Source: Acaudatibacter sp963835495
GTDB lineage: Bacteria > Pseudomonadota > Alphaproteobacteria > Caulobacterales > Caulobacteraceae
NCBI GenBank assembly: GCA_963835495.1
Contig: CAWIFQ010000005.1
Location: forward strand, 496,001-560,000
Reading direction: 5' to 3'
Length of the DNA: 64,000 nucleotides
Made by a program: the position numbers and the translations under genes. Below, one piece after another: positions 19,223-27,034 of this stretch (position 1 is the first letter of the stretch; each line of letters begins with the position of its first letter). Below the pieces are notes generated by a model. It saw only the letters and a list, made by a program, of their open reading frames with translations. It searched no databases and was not told where the DNA came from.

Positions 19223-19708
19223 TCAGCCGTTCCCGACCGAGGCGTCCCTGGGCAGGATGCCGATCAGCTCGATCTTGAAGATCAGCGCGGCGTTGGGCGG
19301 GATCGGCCCGGCGCCCTCTTCACCGTAGGCGAGCCGCGGCGGCGCATAGAGCATCCAGACATCGCCCGGCTTCATCTTCTGCAGCGCCAGCGTCCAGGCC
19401 GGGATCAACTGGCCGACCACGAAGGTCGCCGGATGCCCGCTCTGGTAGGACGAGTCGAACACCGTCCCGTCCAGCAGCTTGCCCTCGTAGTTGACGATCA
19501 CCCGGTCGTCGGCGCGCGGCGAGGCGCCGCCCGCGGGGCCGGACTGCACCACCTTGTACTGGAGGCCCGACGGCAGGGTGATCACGCCCTCGGCCTTGGC
19601 GTTGGTGGCCAGGAAGGCCCTGGCCTGGGCCATGTTCTGCGCGGCGCGCGGATCGGCGCAGGCGGAAACGGTGAAGACGAGGGTGAAGACGAGCGCGAGT
19701 CGGAACAT
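19223..19708 (-). CDS. FKBP-type peptidyl-prolyl isomerase, probable lipoprotein
   Basis: This 161-residue protein starts with a signal sequence and a cysteine in a lipobox-like position (VFTVSACADP). A short helical linker is followed by the FKBP fold: SGLQYKVVQSG, VNYEGKLLDGTVFDSSY, VVGQLIPAWTLALQKMKPGD, and PPRLAYGEEGAGPIPPNAAL ending in FKIELIGI. The active-site residues of the family (Tyr, Phe-Asp, Val-Ile, Trp, Tyr, Phe) are kept. It should fold proteins in the periplasm. It is coupled to the following argE-like gene, an odd pairing that may simply reflect compact packing. Confidence 0.92.
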   Translation of the reverse strand: MFRLALVFTLVFTVSACADPRAAQNMAQARAFLATNAKAEGVITLPSGLQYKVVQSGPAGGASPRADDRVIVNYEGKLLDGTVFDSSYQSGHPATFVVGQLIPAWTLALQKMKPGDVWMLYAPPRLAYGEEGAGPIPPNAALIFKIELIGILPRDASVGNG

Positions 19709-19754
19709 CGCAGCGCCCTATCACACCGCGCGCGCTTTCACACCGTCCGAGGTT

Positions 19755-20957
19755 TCACACCGCTCGGGGCGGGTAACCAGCGGCGCGCAGCGCGTCCATG
19801 ATCTCCTGCGTGTGCTGGGCGTCGCGGGTCTCGATCAGGATGTCGAACTCCGCGCCCTTGGCCGGCACGTCGAGCGCCAGGCGATTGTGCGCCACCTCGA
19901 TGATGTTGCCGCCGAGCTGGCCGATCAGGGCCGAGACTGTGCCCAGCAGGCCGGGCCGGTCGTCACCGATGATGCGCAGCGAGACCAGCCGCTGGGCGCG
20001 GACCAGTTCGCGCGTCAGCACCGAAGCCAGCAGGCGCGGATCGATGTTGCCGCCGGTGATGATCAGGCCGCACTTCTTGCCGCGGAAGCGCTCCGGGAAG
20101 GCCAGCAGCGCCGCCAGCGAGGCCGCGCCGGCGCCCTCCACCACCGTCTTCTCGACGTTGCAGTAGAGCGCGATGGCGCGTTCGAAGAACGGCTCTTCCA
20201 GCAGCAGCACGTCGTCGATCAGCGGGCGGGCGGTCTGGTAGGTCAGCTTGCCCACCTCGCGCACGGCGATGCCCTCCGCGATGGTCTGGCCCGAGCACGG
20301 CGCATTGATGCCGCGCATGCGGGCGGTGAACGAAGGATACATCGCCGGCTCGACGCCGATGATGCGGATGTCCGGCTTGATCGCCTTGGCCGCCGTGGCG
20401 ACGCCCGAGATCAGGCCGCCGCCGCCGATCGGCACCGGCAGGATCTCGAGGTCCGGCGCGTCTTCCAGCATCTCCAGCGCGATCGCGCCCTGCCCGGCCA
20501 TCACGTCCTCGTCGTCGAACGGGTGGACGAAGACCAGGCCTCGCTCCTGCTCCAGCTGCAGCGCGTGCTCGTAGGCGGCGTCGTAGCTGTCGCCCTCGAT
20601 CACCACCGTCGCGCCGAAGGCCCGGGTCTGCTCGACCTTCACGAACGGCGTGCCGCGCGGCATGACGATGGTCACCGGCACGTCCAGCCGCTGGCCGTGA
20701 TAGGCGAGGCCCTGGGCGTGGTTGCCTGCCGACGCCGCGATCACGCCGCGCCGCTTCTCGTCAGGCGACAGTTGCAGCAGCTTGTTCAGCGCGCCGCGCT
20801 CTTTGTACGAGGCGGTGAACTGCAGGTTCTCGAACTTCACCCACACCTCGGCGCCGGTAATCGCCGACAGCGTCCTGGAATGGCGGCAGGGGGTGCGCTC
20901 CAGATGGCCTTCCACCCGGCGGGCGGCGGCCTTGATGTCGTCAAGGGTGAGGGTCAT
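19755..20957 (-). CDS. ilvA: Threonine ammonia-lyase with C-terminal ACT domain
   Basis: Threonine ammonia-lyase turns threonine into 2-oxobutanoate, the first step to isoleucine. The PLP lysine lies in TASYKERGA near residue 53, the phosphate-binding loop reads PIGGGGLISG, and SAGNHAQG is present. A single ACT domain (LRIIGDDRPGLLGTVSALIG) occupies about the last 75 residues. This gives 400 residues, the short single-ACT form, rather than the 500-residue two-ACT biosynthetic enzyme of E. coli. It may be either biosynthetic or catabolic. The last codons before the stop are preceded on the + strand by three TCACACCG direct repeats in the intergenic gap. Confidence 0.93.
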   Translation of the reverse strand: MTLTLDDIKAAARRVEGHLERTPCRHSRTLSAITGAEVWVKFENLQFTASYKERGALNKLLQLSPDEKRRGVIAASAGNHAQGLAYHGQRLDVPVTIVMPRGTPFVKVEQTRAFGATVVIEGDSYDAAYEHALQLEQERGLVFVHPFDDEDVMAGQGAIALEMLEDAPDLEILPVPIGGGGLISGVATAAKAIKPDIRIIGVEPAMYPSFTARMRGINAPCSGQTIAEGIAVREVGKLTYQTARPLIDDVLLLEEPFFERAIALYCNVEKTVVEGAGAASLAALLAFPERFRGKKCGLIITGGNIDPRLLASVLTRELVRAQRLVSLRIIGDDRPGLLGTVSALIGQLGGNIIEVAHNRLALDVPAKGAEFDILIETRDAQHTQEIMDALRAAGYPPRAV

Positions 20958-20985
20958 GGGCGGGCTTCCTAGCTGGGGCGCCTCG

Positions 20986-22065
20986 TCACCGCAATCCGCG
21001 CATCAGGTCGAGTCGTCGCATCGCCTTGCCGGGGAGCTCCGACGCGCGGCCCAACGGCAGCGCTTCGGCCATCCGGCGCACGCCGTAAGCGGCCTCGCGC
21101 ACCAGGCTGACGGCGGAGGTCCCGCCGACGAAGCCATGCAGCAGCGTCAGGTGCGTATTGGCCAGCTCGCGCTTGAAGCGGTAGTCGCCATAGCCGAAGT
21201 CGAGCCGGTCGTAGGCCTCGCCGTCCATCCAGCGCAGGATGTGCTGGAACAGCAGCAGCCCCGGCGAATAGCGCTCGAACGTGGCCTCGTGGCCGATCAT
21301 CCAGGCGTGGATGGTGCGCTCGCCGAGCAGGTGGAACTGCACCGCCGCCAGTTCGCCGCCGATGTGCAGGGTGAAGAGCTCGGCGCCGAAGTCGGCGCTC
21401 GCCGGCCGCGCGAACAGGTCTTCCAGCAGCCGCCGGGTCCAGCCCGGCGCCAGCACGTCGGTCTGGGCGGTGGCGCGGTACTGCCCGCGCTTGAGGGCGA
21501 TCAGCCGCTCGAAGTCGGCCTTGCACGCCGACCTTGCGGCGAACGCCAGCGGCCCGACCTCGCGCTCGGCCTTGCGGTGCTTGCGGTCCAGCTCCTTCAG
21601 CGCCGAGACGCCGGCGGCTCTGCGTCCGGCGGCGTAGGCCTCGTAGCCGTCCGGCGCATCGACGATCCACGACAGCTCCTGCCCGCGCCGGAACGGCGCG
21701 AAGGCCGGTGTGTCGGCCAGGACGTGGCTGAAGTCGTAGCGGTCGACGCCGAGCGCGCCCAGCAGCGCGCGCGGATCGAAACCCGGACCCGGATCACCGA
21801 CCATGCCCTCGTAGTCGCACATGGCGCCGCCCGCGGCGATCGCGGTCACGCGGCCGGCGCAGAGCGCCATGAACGCCACCGGCTCGCCCCGCTCGCTGAT
21901 CACCGCGATCCGCACGCTGTCGTCGCCGCGCGCCCGTTCCACCGACGCGGCCCAGTGCGGGGAAAACAGCGGGGAGCCCCACGCGCGGCGCTGGCCCTGC
22001 AGCAGCCGCCACTTCGTCGCCAGCTCCGGCGACAGACACTTTGGGCGCAAAACTTCGACGTGCAC
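20986..22065 (-). CDS. CelD/FemAB-like GNAT acyltransferase
   Basis: The start is GTG 22065, with AGGAAA eight bases upstream; the frame is open further but lacks a ribosome site. The 359-residue protein has the two-lobed GNAT layout of the CelD/BcsL family: a first lobe ending in DYEGMVGDPG, a helical insertion (LDRKHRKAEREVGPL) and a second lobe with ELFTLHIGGELAAVQFHLL and RLDFGYGDYRFKRELA. Relatives acylate extracellular polysaccharides; in Caulobacter a related protein (HfsK) modifies holdfast. No polysaccharide genes are adjacent, so its target is open. Confidence 0.8.
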   Translation of the reverse strand: MHVEVLRPKCLSPELATKWRLLQGQRRAWGSPLFSPHWAASVERARGDDSVRIAVISERGEPVAFMALCAGRVTAIAAGGAMCDYEGMVGDPGPGFDPRALLGALGVDRYDFSHVLADTPAFAPFRRGQELSWIVDAPDGYEAYAAGRRAAGVSALKELDRKHRKAEREVGPLAFAARSACKADFERLIALKRGQYRATAQTDVLAPGWTRRLLEDLFARPASADFGAELFTLHIGGELAAVQFHLLGERTIHAWMIGHEATFERYSPGLLLFQHILRWMDGEAYDRLDFGYGDYRFKRELANTHLTLLHGFVGGTSAVSLVREAAYGVRRMAEALPLGRASELPGKAMRRLDLMRGLR

Positions 22066-22176
22066 TGCGAGAGTTTCCTGGCGCCCTGAAACAGGCCGCG
22101 AACGTAGGCGCCAACCGTTGTGGAATGGTTGCGTGCAAGCCGCGCGCCACAATTCCGGACGAGCAATCCACCGTCA

Positions 22177-22294
22177 CCCCGGAAAGGCCGCAGGCCTTGT
22201 CCGGGGCCGGACGGGCCGGTTCATAGACGAGATCCAGTTCGGTAACGGCCCGTTTGGCCCCGGCTCTGCGCGTCCTGCGGACGCTTGGCCGGGG
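22177..22294. repeat. Extragenic palindromic element
   Basis: Two stem-loops face each other. CCCCGGA (22177-22183) pairs with TCCGGGG (22200-22206) with an inner AAGGCC/GGCCTT stem. CCCCGGC (22258-22264) pairs with GCCGGGG (22288-22294) with an inner GCGTCC/GGACGC stem. The outline resembles the elements near 23.9, 26.9 and 63.7 kb. Confidence 0.6.
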
Positions 22295-22312
22295 TGACGG
22301 CAGCCCGGGCTG

Positions 22313-22357
22313 TTGACAACCAGAGGCCGTCTGGCTAAAAACGACTGACCAGTCAGT
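22313..22357 (+). promoter_or_regulatory. Promoter and TetR-type operator
   Basis: TTGACA at 22313-22318 is followed after 17 bases by TAAAAA at 22336-22341, a good sigma-70 promoter. Three bases later ACTGAC (22344-22349) and GTCAGT (22352-22357) form a palindrome with a two-base centre, the usual shape of AcrR/TetR operators. Binding there would block transcription of the TetR and Coq4 genes. Confidence 0.7.
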
Positions 22358-22375
22358 TTTTATCGGTTCGCCCCC

Positions 22376-23005
22376 TTGCCCAAGATCACCGAGACCAAGC
22401 GCGAAGAACGCCGCCAGATGATCCTGGACGCGGCGCTGCGCTGCTTCTCGCGCGACGGCTTCCACGCCACCACCACCGCCGACATCGTGCGGGAATCCGG
22501 CGTCAGCCAGGGCACGCTCTACCTCTACTTCGCCACCAAGGACGACATCGTGGTCGCCCTCGCCGACGACCGCCACCAGGGCGAGGTGTTTCTGAACGCC
22601 CTGGCCCAGAGCGAGCAGGACCCGGTGCAGGGCCTGATGCTGCTGATCGAGCTCTACGGCCGCGGCCTGACCGACCAGCGCCGCCTCGACATGCGCCGCG
22701 TCGGCATCCAGGGCTGGGCCGAGGCGCTGCGCAGCCCACGCATCCACGCCAGCGTGGTGGAGGGTTTCTCCTCTGTCCGCGCCGCGATCGCCCAGCTGAT
22801 CGAACGCGGCCAGGCCAGCGGTCAGATCCGCCCGGAGGTCGCGCCAGACGCAGCGGCGCGGACCATGATCGCCGTGTTTCAGGGCCTCGTCCTGCAACTT
22901 GCCTGGGGCGAGGAGTTCGACCTCGCCGCCTGCGGCGCCCTGATCCGCGGCATGATCCGCAGCGCCTTGCTCACCGACGCCGCCCGCGCCGCCCATCCCG
23001 ACTGA
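22376..23005 (+). CDS. TetR-family transcriptional regulator
   Basis: This 209-residue protein starts at TTG 22376, the only start that keeps the full DNA-binding domain; no clear ribosome site precedes it. The helix-turn-helix is TTADIVRESGVSQGTLYLYFATKDD, residues about 28-52. The C-terminal half (VFLNALAQSEQDPVQGLMLL to RGMIRSALL) resembles TetR_C_6-like ligand domains. A palindrome overlaps its own promoter, so it probably represses itself and the Coq4-like gene 25 bases downstream. The signal is unknown. Confidence 0.88.
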   Translation: MPKITETKREERRQMILDAALRCFSRDGFHATTTADIVRESGVSQGTLYLYFATKDDIVVALADDRHQGEVFLNALAQSEQDPVQGLMLLIELYGRGLTDQRRLDMRRVGIQGWAEALRSPRIHASVVEGFSSVRAAIAQLIERGQASGQIRPEVAPDAAARTMIAVFQGLVLQLAWGEEFDLAACGALIRGMIRSALLTDAARAAHPD

Positions 23006-23029
23006 CGATCCGAGACGAAAGGCCGTCCC

Positions 23030-23824
23030 ATGACCACCTACGCCGAGACGCTCGACACCCGGCCCGCGCCCACCGCCCGCACGGCCGCGCCAGCCGCCGA
23101 CGCGCCGCTGCCGCGCCCGCGCCGCCAATGGGGCGTGGCGCTGAAGGCGCTGCGCCGGGTGCTGAACGACAAGGAGGACACCGGCCAGGTGTTCGAGCTG
23201 CTGGGGGCGCTCAACGACGACGCCACCCAGCGCAACTACGCCCGCCTGTTGCAGACCCAGCGCGGCGGGCGCCTCGCCTACGAGCGGGTCGAGCTGGCCC
23301 CGCGGCTGATGGACGACGCCTGGCTCGACAGCTTCGCCGACGGCAGCGTCGGCGCCGCCTACCGTCACTTCGTCCGCAGCGAGAACCTTTCCGCCGATGG
23401 CCTGGTGGCGATCAGCCGCGAGCGCCGCGGCCGGGTGGACGAGCCCCACCCGCTCGCCTGGTTCGGCCGCCGCATCCGCGACAGCCACGACATCTGGCAC
23501 ATCCTCTCGGGCTACCATCGCGACGGCCTGGGCGAGGCCTGCCTGGTCGCCTTCACCTACGCCCAGACCGGCGCCGTGGGTTGGGCGGTGCTGGCGATCG
23601 GCGCGGCGTTGCGGCCGCGACCCGGCAAGCGCGCGCCTTACGTCAAGGCCATCTGGCAGGGCTACCAGCGCGGCAAGGCCGCCGCCTGGCTGCCGGGCCA
23701 GGACTATGAGGCGCTGATGGCCGAGCCGCTCGACGCCGCCCGCGCCCGCCTCGGCATCACGCCGCCCACGTTCTACGACGCCGTGCCGGTCGACCGCCGC
23801 GATCCACCCAGCGGCGGCGTCTGA
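23030..23824 (+). CDS. Coq4-family protein
   Basis: Coq4 proteins support ubiquinone synthesis; the human protein has been linked to oxidative decarboxylation of the quinone ring. The metal-site motif HDxxH...E is intact: SHDIWHILSGYHRDGLGE near residue 155. At 264 residues the protein is typical, with an extra Ala/Pro-rich N-terminal stretch of about 35 residues. It shares a transcript with the TetR gene just upstream, which would make this quinone-related function ligand-controlled. That is unusual, since coq4 is normally housekeeping. Confidence 0.85.
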   Translation: MTTYAETLDTRPAPTARTAAPAADAPLPRPRRQWGVALKALRRVLNDKEDTGQVFELLGALNDDATQRNYARLLQTQRGGRLAYERVELAPRLMDDAWLDSFADGSVGAAYRHFVRSENLSADGLVAISRERRGRVDEPHPLAWFGRRIRDSHDIWHILSGYHRDGLGEACLVAFTYAQTGAVGWAVLAIGAALRPRPGKRAPYVKAIWQGYQRGKAAAWLPGQDYEALMAEPLDAARARLGITPPTFYDAVPVDRRDPPSGGV

Positions 23825-23839
23825 GGCGGGCCGGATCGG

Positions 23840-23872
23840 CGGTGATGTTTCACGTGAAACCGTAGATCACCG
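23840..23872. promoter_or_regulatory. parS-like ParB binding site
   Basis: GTTTCACGTGAAAC at 23847-23860 is a perfect palindrome and, with the preceding T, matches 15 of 16 positions of the chromosomal parS consensus. CGGTGAT (23840-23846) and ATCACCG (23866-23872) flank it as an outer inverted repeat. The site is intergenic, just after the Coq4 gene. Confidence 0.75.
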
Positions 23873-23916
23873 TAAACAACGGCGGCCGGACCGTGACGCC
23901 GTCACCATCTCACGTC

Positions 23917-24007
23917 ATTGCCGGCCGGAGCGCGAAGCGCGGAGTGTCGGCAATCCATGAGCGCCGTTGCTGTGGCGTCGGTGGATGGCCGAGACAAGCT
24001 CGGCCAT
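23917..24007. repeat. Extragenic palindromic element in the 360-base gap before the DUF169 gene
   Basis: ATTGCCG (23917-23923) pairs with CGGCAAT (23948-23954). ATGGCCGAG (23985-23993) pairs with CTCGGCCAT (23999-24007) around ACAAG. The gap 23825-24184 holds the parS-like site, this element and an apparently empty stretch from 24008 on. Confidence 0.6.
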
Positions 24008-24184
24008 GACGTGGCGGGGAGGATCGATCTAGCTTCGACCCAGTTCGATCAACAATGTCAAAGACCGCCCCGCTTCGGCGCGGGGTGGAGTCAGTCAGCT
24101 TCCAATTTTGTGAGCGCCGTCAAGCCCTCTCGCCGAGCCGCGCAAGAGGGTCCAGATTGCCGGCCAAAGGTTGGGAGCAACGCC

Positions 24185-24949
24185 ATGAGCTACGACTGGC
24201 CGGCCATCGTCGCCGATCTGGAGCAACTGCTGAAACTGCGCTCGATCCCGTTCGGGATGCAGCTGTTCGAGCACCGGGCCGACATGGAGGCGATCCCCCG
24301 CATCCGCCGGCCGCAGACCATCCACACCCTGGACCAGGTGGTCGGCCAGGCCTCGCGCCTGGGCTGGACCGTCGGCATCACCAGCGAGGACCTGGTCGGC
24401 GCCCAATGCCGCGCCGTCGTGGGTCTGGGAACCGCCAAGACCGACGACTGGAAGTCCGGCCGCAGCATGACCGGCGTCTGGTTCTCCACCCAGGAGGACG
24501 CCGCCGCGCACCAGGCGGCGATGCATTGCGTGCCGGACGGCCAGTTCGAGGCGCTCGCCGTCGGCCCGCTGGCGTCCGGCAAGCTGGCCGAGCCCGACAT
24601 CGCGCTGTTCTACGCCACGCCCGGCGCGATGATCTATTTCATCAACGGCCTGCAGTGGTCCGGCTACAAGCGCTTCGACTGGTCGGTGGTCGGCGAGAGC
24701 GCCTGCGCCGACAGCTGGGGCCGGGCGCTGACCACCCGCACCCCTAGCCTCTCGATCCCCTGCTTCGCCGAGCGCCGCTACGGCGGGGTGCTCGACGACG
24801 AGATGCTGATGGCCACGCCGCCGGAGCACCTGCTCAAGGCCATCGACGGCATGCGCGCGCTGGCCAAGAACGGTTTCCGCTACCCGTTCCCGCAATACGG
24901 CGTGCAGCAGGACGTCCGCGCCGGCATGGCGGTGAGCTACCCGAAGTAG
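24185..24949 (+). CDS. DUF169 family protein
   Basis: The start is ATG 24185, with GGGAG eight bases before it; the product is 254 residues. The opening LEQLLKLRSIPFGMQLF, the segment TLDQVVGQASRLGWTVGITSEDLVGAQC with its conserved cysteine, and the later ALFYATPGAMIYFINGLQWSG follow the DUF169 pattern. The family is found in anaerobes and some aerobes with no settled biochemical role; uncharacterised redox or metal roles have been suggested. No signal peptide is present. It sits alone between the parS-like site and the SpeD-like gene. Confidence 0.8.
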   Translation: MSYDWPAIVADLEQLLKLRSIPFGMQLFEHRADMEAIPRIRRPQTIHTLDQVVGQASRLGWTVGITSEDLVGAQCRAVVGLGTAKTDDWKSGRSMTGVWFSTQEDAAAHQAAMHCVPDGQFEALAVGPLASGKLAEPDIALFYATPGAMIYFINGLQWSGYKRFDWSVVGESACADSWGRALTTRTPSLSIPCFAERRYGGVLDDEMLMATPPEHLLKAIDGMRALAKNGFRYPFPQYGVQQDVRAGMAVSYPK

Positions 24950-24966
24950 ACGCGGCCCGGCGGCGC

Positions 24967-24980
24967 TTGCGACGGATCAA
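24967..24980. promoter_or_regulatory. FNR/FixK-like half-matching box
   Basis: TTGCG-ACGG-ATCAA keeps one perfect half-site and three bases of the other. Its centre lies 81 bases before the SpeD-like ATG, compatible with an activated start near 25015. Weaker than the other two sites. Confidence 0.4.
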
Positions 24981-25054
24981 GGCCGGCGCCGATGGCCAGG
25001 TCTAGCGTCGCAGCGGTCTGAGGGTCACCGCAACCGCCGCGTCAGGGATTGGTC

Positions 25055-25486
25055 ATGGACATCGAAGCCAGCAGCCGGCCCGATCTCGAGCCGGCCACCG
25101 CCAATTTCGGCGAGCATTTCACCCTGGACGGCTACGGCGGCGATCCGGCCCGGCTCGGCGCCGAGTCGTTGATCCGGGCCGCGCTGATCGACCTGTGCGA
25201 CCACATCGGCATGCGGCCGCTGGCGCCACCGCTCGTCGTCTGCGCGCCGGACAACGCGCTGAGCGATCCGGGCGGCTGGAGCGGGGTGCTGCTGATCGCC
25301 GAGAGCCACATAACGATCCACATCTTCCCCCGCCGGCGCTTCCTCACCAGCGACGTCTACAGCTGCAAGAACGGCATGGACCTTCCCGCCATCGAAGGGC
25401 TCTTGACCGCGCATTTCGGCCTGCAGGAGGCCGAGACCCACTTCCTGCGCCGCGGCCTGCGCTATCCGGCCTGGAACCTTGCCTGA
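25055..25486 (+). CDS. S-adenosylmethionine decarboxylase-like proenzyme (SpeD family)
   Basis: The start is ATG 25055, with AGGGAT eight bases upstream; the product is 143 residues. The self-processing motif is clear: AESHITIHIFPRR, where the Ser of ESH would become the pyruvoyl group and the next His is catalytic. The conserved DVYSCK follows. SpeD supplies decarboxylated AdoMet for spermidine. No speE is adjacent and a FixK-like box lies upstream, so this may be a stress- or oxygen-controlled copy, or a paralogue with another substrate. Confidence 0.8.
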   Translation: MDIEASSRPDLEPATANFGEHFTLDGYGGDPARLGAESLIRAALIDLCDHIGMRPLAPPLVVCAPDNALSDPGGWSGVLLIAESHITIHIFPRRRFLTSDVYSCKNGMDLPAIEGLLTAHFGLQEAETHFLRRGLRYPAWNLA

Positions 25487-25498
25487 TCGCGGGGCGGC

Positions 25499-25512
25499 TT
25501 GACCCGCATCAA
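25499..25512. promoter_or_regulatory. FNR/FixK-like box
   Basis: TTGAC-CCGC-ATCAA differs from the ideal palindrome at one base. Its centre (25505.5) would put an activated start near 25547, sixteen bases before the ATG at 25563 and just ahead of its GGAG ribosome site. Confidence 0.55.
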
Positions 25513-25562
25513 GGCCGCACCGCCGCCGGGGCGGTAGGCTGGCCGAACTTTGGAGAACGACC

Positions 25563-25907
25563 ATGGCCGTCGCCGAACCGATCACCCAGCCGTCCGCCGC
25601 CCTGGCGACGCCATTCGCCTTGGCCTTCGCCTGGGCCGACGCCGTCGGCGAGATGACGCGCGCGTCGATGAGCGCCTGGTCGGCGCTCGCCAGCCGCTAT
25701 GTGCAGGCGAACGAGGCCTGCGCCGAGCTGCTCCGCCAGACGATCGACCTGGAACGCGCCGAGACGCTGGCGCTGGGCGACAGCGCGGACCGGTTGCTGC
25801 GGAGCGAATTGCTGGCGCTGGAAGGCGGAACCGACCGGCTGGTCAGCGCCGCCGAGGACACCTTGGCCGGCATGGCGCCCGGACCGCTCCCGTCCCTGCC
25901 GGACTAG
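25563..25907 (+). CDS. Small helical protein of unknown function
   Basis: The start is ATG 25563 behind TTTGGAG; the product is 114 residues. It is Ala/Leu/Glu-rich with no signal peptide. One stretch (PFALAFAWADAVGEMTRASMSAW) is amphipathic, and the rest (NEACAELLRQTIDLERAETLALGDSADRLL) should form long helices. Phasin-like or chaperone-like proteins have such composition, but there is no motif to support a name. Spacing to the FixK-like box 50 bases upstream suggests it is switched on at low oxygen. Confidence 0.65.
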   Translation: MAVAEPITQPSAALATPFALAFAWADAVGEMTRASMSAWSALASRYVQANEACAELLRQTIDLERAETLALGDSADRLLRSELLALEGGTDRLVSAAEDTLAGMAPGPLPSLPD

Positions 25908-25914
25908 CGCGCGT

Positions 25915-26757
25915 TCAGCCGGCCAGGAACCGCCGCAGCACCGCCTCCGCACGGTCCGGTTCGGCGCGGTGGATGCCGTGGCCGGCCTCCGGGAACACCA
26001 CCAGCTCGCTGACGCCCGCCGGCAGCGCCGCGTGGATCGCCTCGGCGCAGGCGACCGGCGTGATCGGATCGAGCCCGCCGGCCAGCACCAGGGTCGGGCA
26101 GCGCACCGCGGCCAGGCCCGGCAGCAGGTTCATCGGACGCTGCTCGCCCTCGATGAAGTGGAACATCACCTCGGTGCGCAGGATCGAGCGTTCGCGGTCG
26201 CCGCCGTCGCGCGTCGGGCCGGGATTGTAGAGCGGCATGCAGACCGAGATGTACTCGGTGGCGCGCTCGGGCGTCGGGCTGGTCCAGAACGCCTCTGCGA
26301 CCCGCGCCGCCTCGGGACCGCCCAGCCGAGCCATCATCGCGTAGGTCGCCGCCAGGTCCATCCGCCCCGCGGTCGAGGAGAACACCAGCTTCGACGGCGC
26401 TTCCGGATGCCGCGCCGCGTAGCTCATCGCCACCATGCCGCCGAACGAGAGGCCGTAGACCACCGGCTGCTCGATCCCCAATGCGGCACAGAAGCCGGCG
26501 ATGTCGTCGCCCCACTGCGCCAGGGTCCAGTCGGCCGGCTCGCCCTCCGAGCGCCCGTTGCCGCGATGGTCGAGGTAGATCACCTGATGTGTGTCGGCGA
26601 AGCGGTCGAAGTAGGGCCGCATGCCGGCGTGATCGAAGCCGGGCCCGCCGTGCAGCACCAGCAGGGTCGGCCGCTCGGCCATGCGCGGCCCATCGACCGC
26701 CAGCCGCGAGCCGACCGTGTCGAAGAACAGCCGCGCGCCATTGACCTCGATGTGCAT
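25915..26757 (-). CDS. Alpha/beta hydrolase, proline iminopeptidase-like
   Basis: The start is ATG 26757 (MHIEVNGARLFFD), with GGAGGT seven bases upstream. The 280-residue protein has the oxyanion segment LVLHGGPGFDH, the LDHRGNGRSEG loop, the nucleophile elbow GLSFGG (Ser near residue 105), an acidic residue in LDPITP and the catalytic His in EAGHGIHR. The HGGPG start is typical of proline iminopeptidases and related lactone or ester hydrolases (family S33). Substrate unknown. Confidence 0.87.
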   Translation of the reverse strand: MHIEVNGARLFFDTVGSRLAVDGPRMAERPTLLVLHGGPGFDHAGMRPYFDRFADTHQVIYLDHRGNGRSEGEPADWTLAQWGDDIAGFCAALGIEQPVVYGLSFGGMVAMSYAARHPEAPSKLVFSSTAGRMDLAATYAMMARLGGPEAARVAEAFWTSPTPERATEYISVCMPLYNPGPTRDGGDRERSILRTEVMFHFIEGEQRPMNLLPGLAAVRCPTLVLAGGLDPITPVACAEAIHAALPAGVSELVVFPEAGHGIHRAEPDRAEAVLRRFLAG

Positions 26758-26829
26758 GGTTGGGACCTCCGTGAGGGCCACCATCGATCAGCGGCCGCGT
26801 GAAGACAATCCGCCTCCCCACACCCGGTC

Positions 26830-26940
26830 ATCCCCGGGCGTCAGTCCCGGGGATCCATGAACACGGGCCAGGGAGTGGCCGCGCCCAGCGCGGCCACGGC
26901 AGCTTCAGCGCGCTTGGGTCGCCGGGACAAAGCCCGGCGA
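26830..26940. repeat. Three-hairpin extragenic repeat
   Basis: Three stems in order: ATCCCCGGG/CCCGGGGAT (26830-26838, 26846-26854), TGGCCGCG/CGCGGCCA in the middle, and TCGCCGGG/CCCGGCGA (26919-26926, 26933-26940). The element near 63.6 kb has the same order and the same central stem, so this is a dispersed family. Confidence 0.7.
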
Positions 26941-27034
26941 TGACCGGGAGTGAGGGAGTCAGCGAGCGAGGTGACGAGCACGCCCTGATGGCGCTACAGT
27001 CCCACTGAACACCGATAACCGAGGAAACCGCACC

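Noticed and set aside
19721..19754. Three TCACACCG direct repeats as a regulator site
   Set aside because: They are too short and lie between two stop/start regions on the minus strand with irregular spacing; no support.
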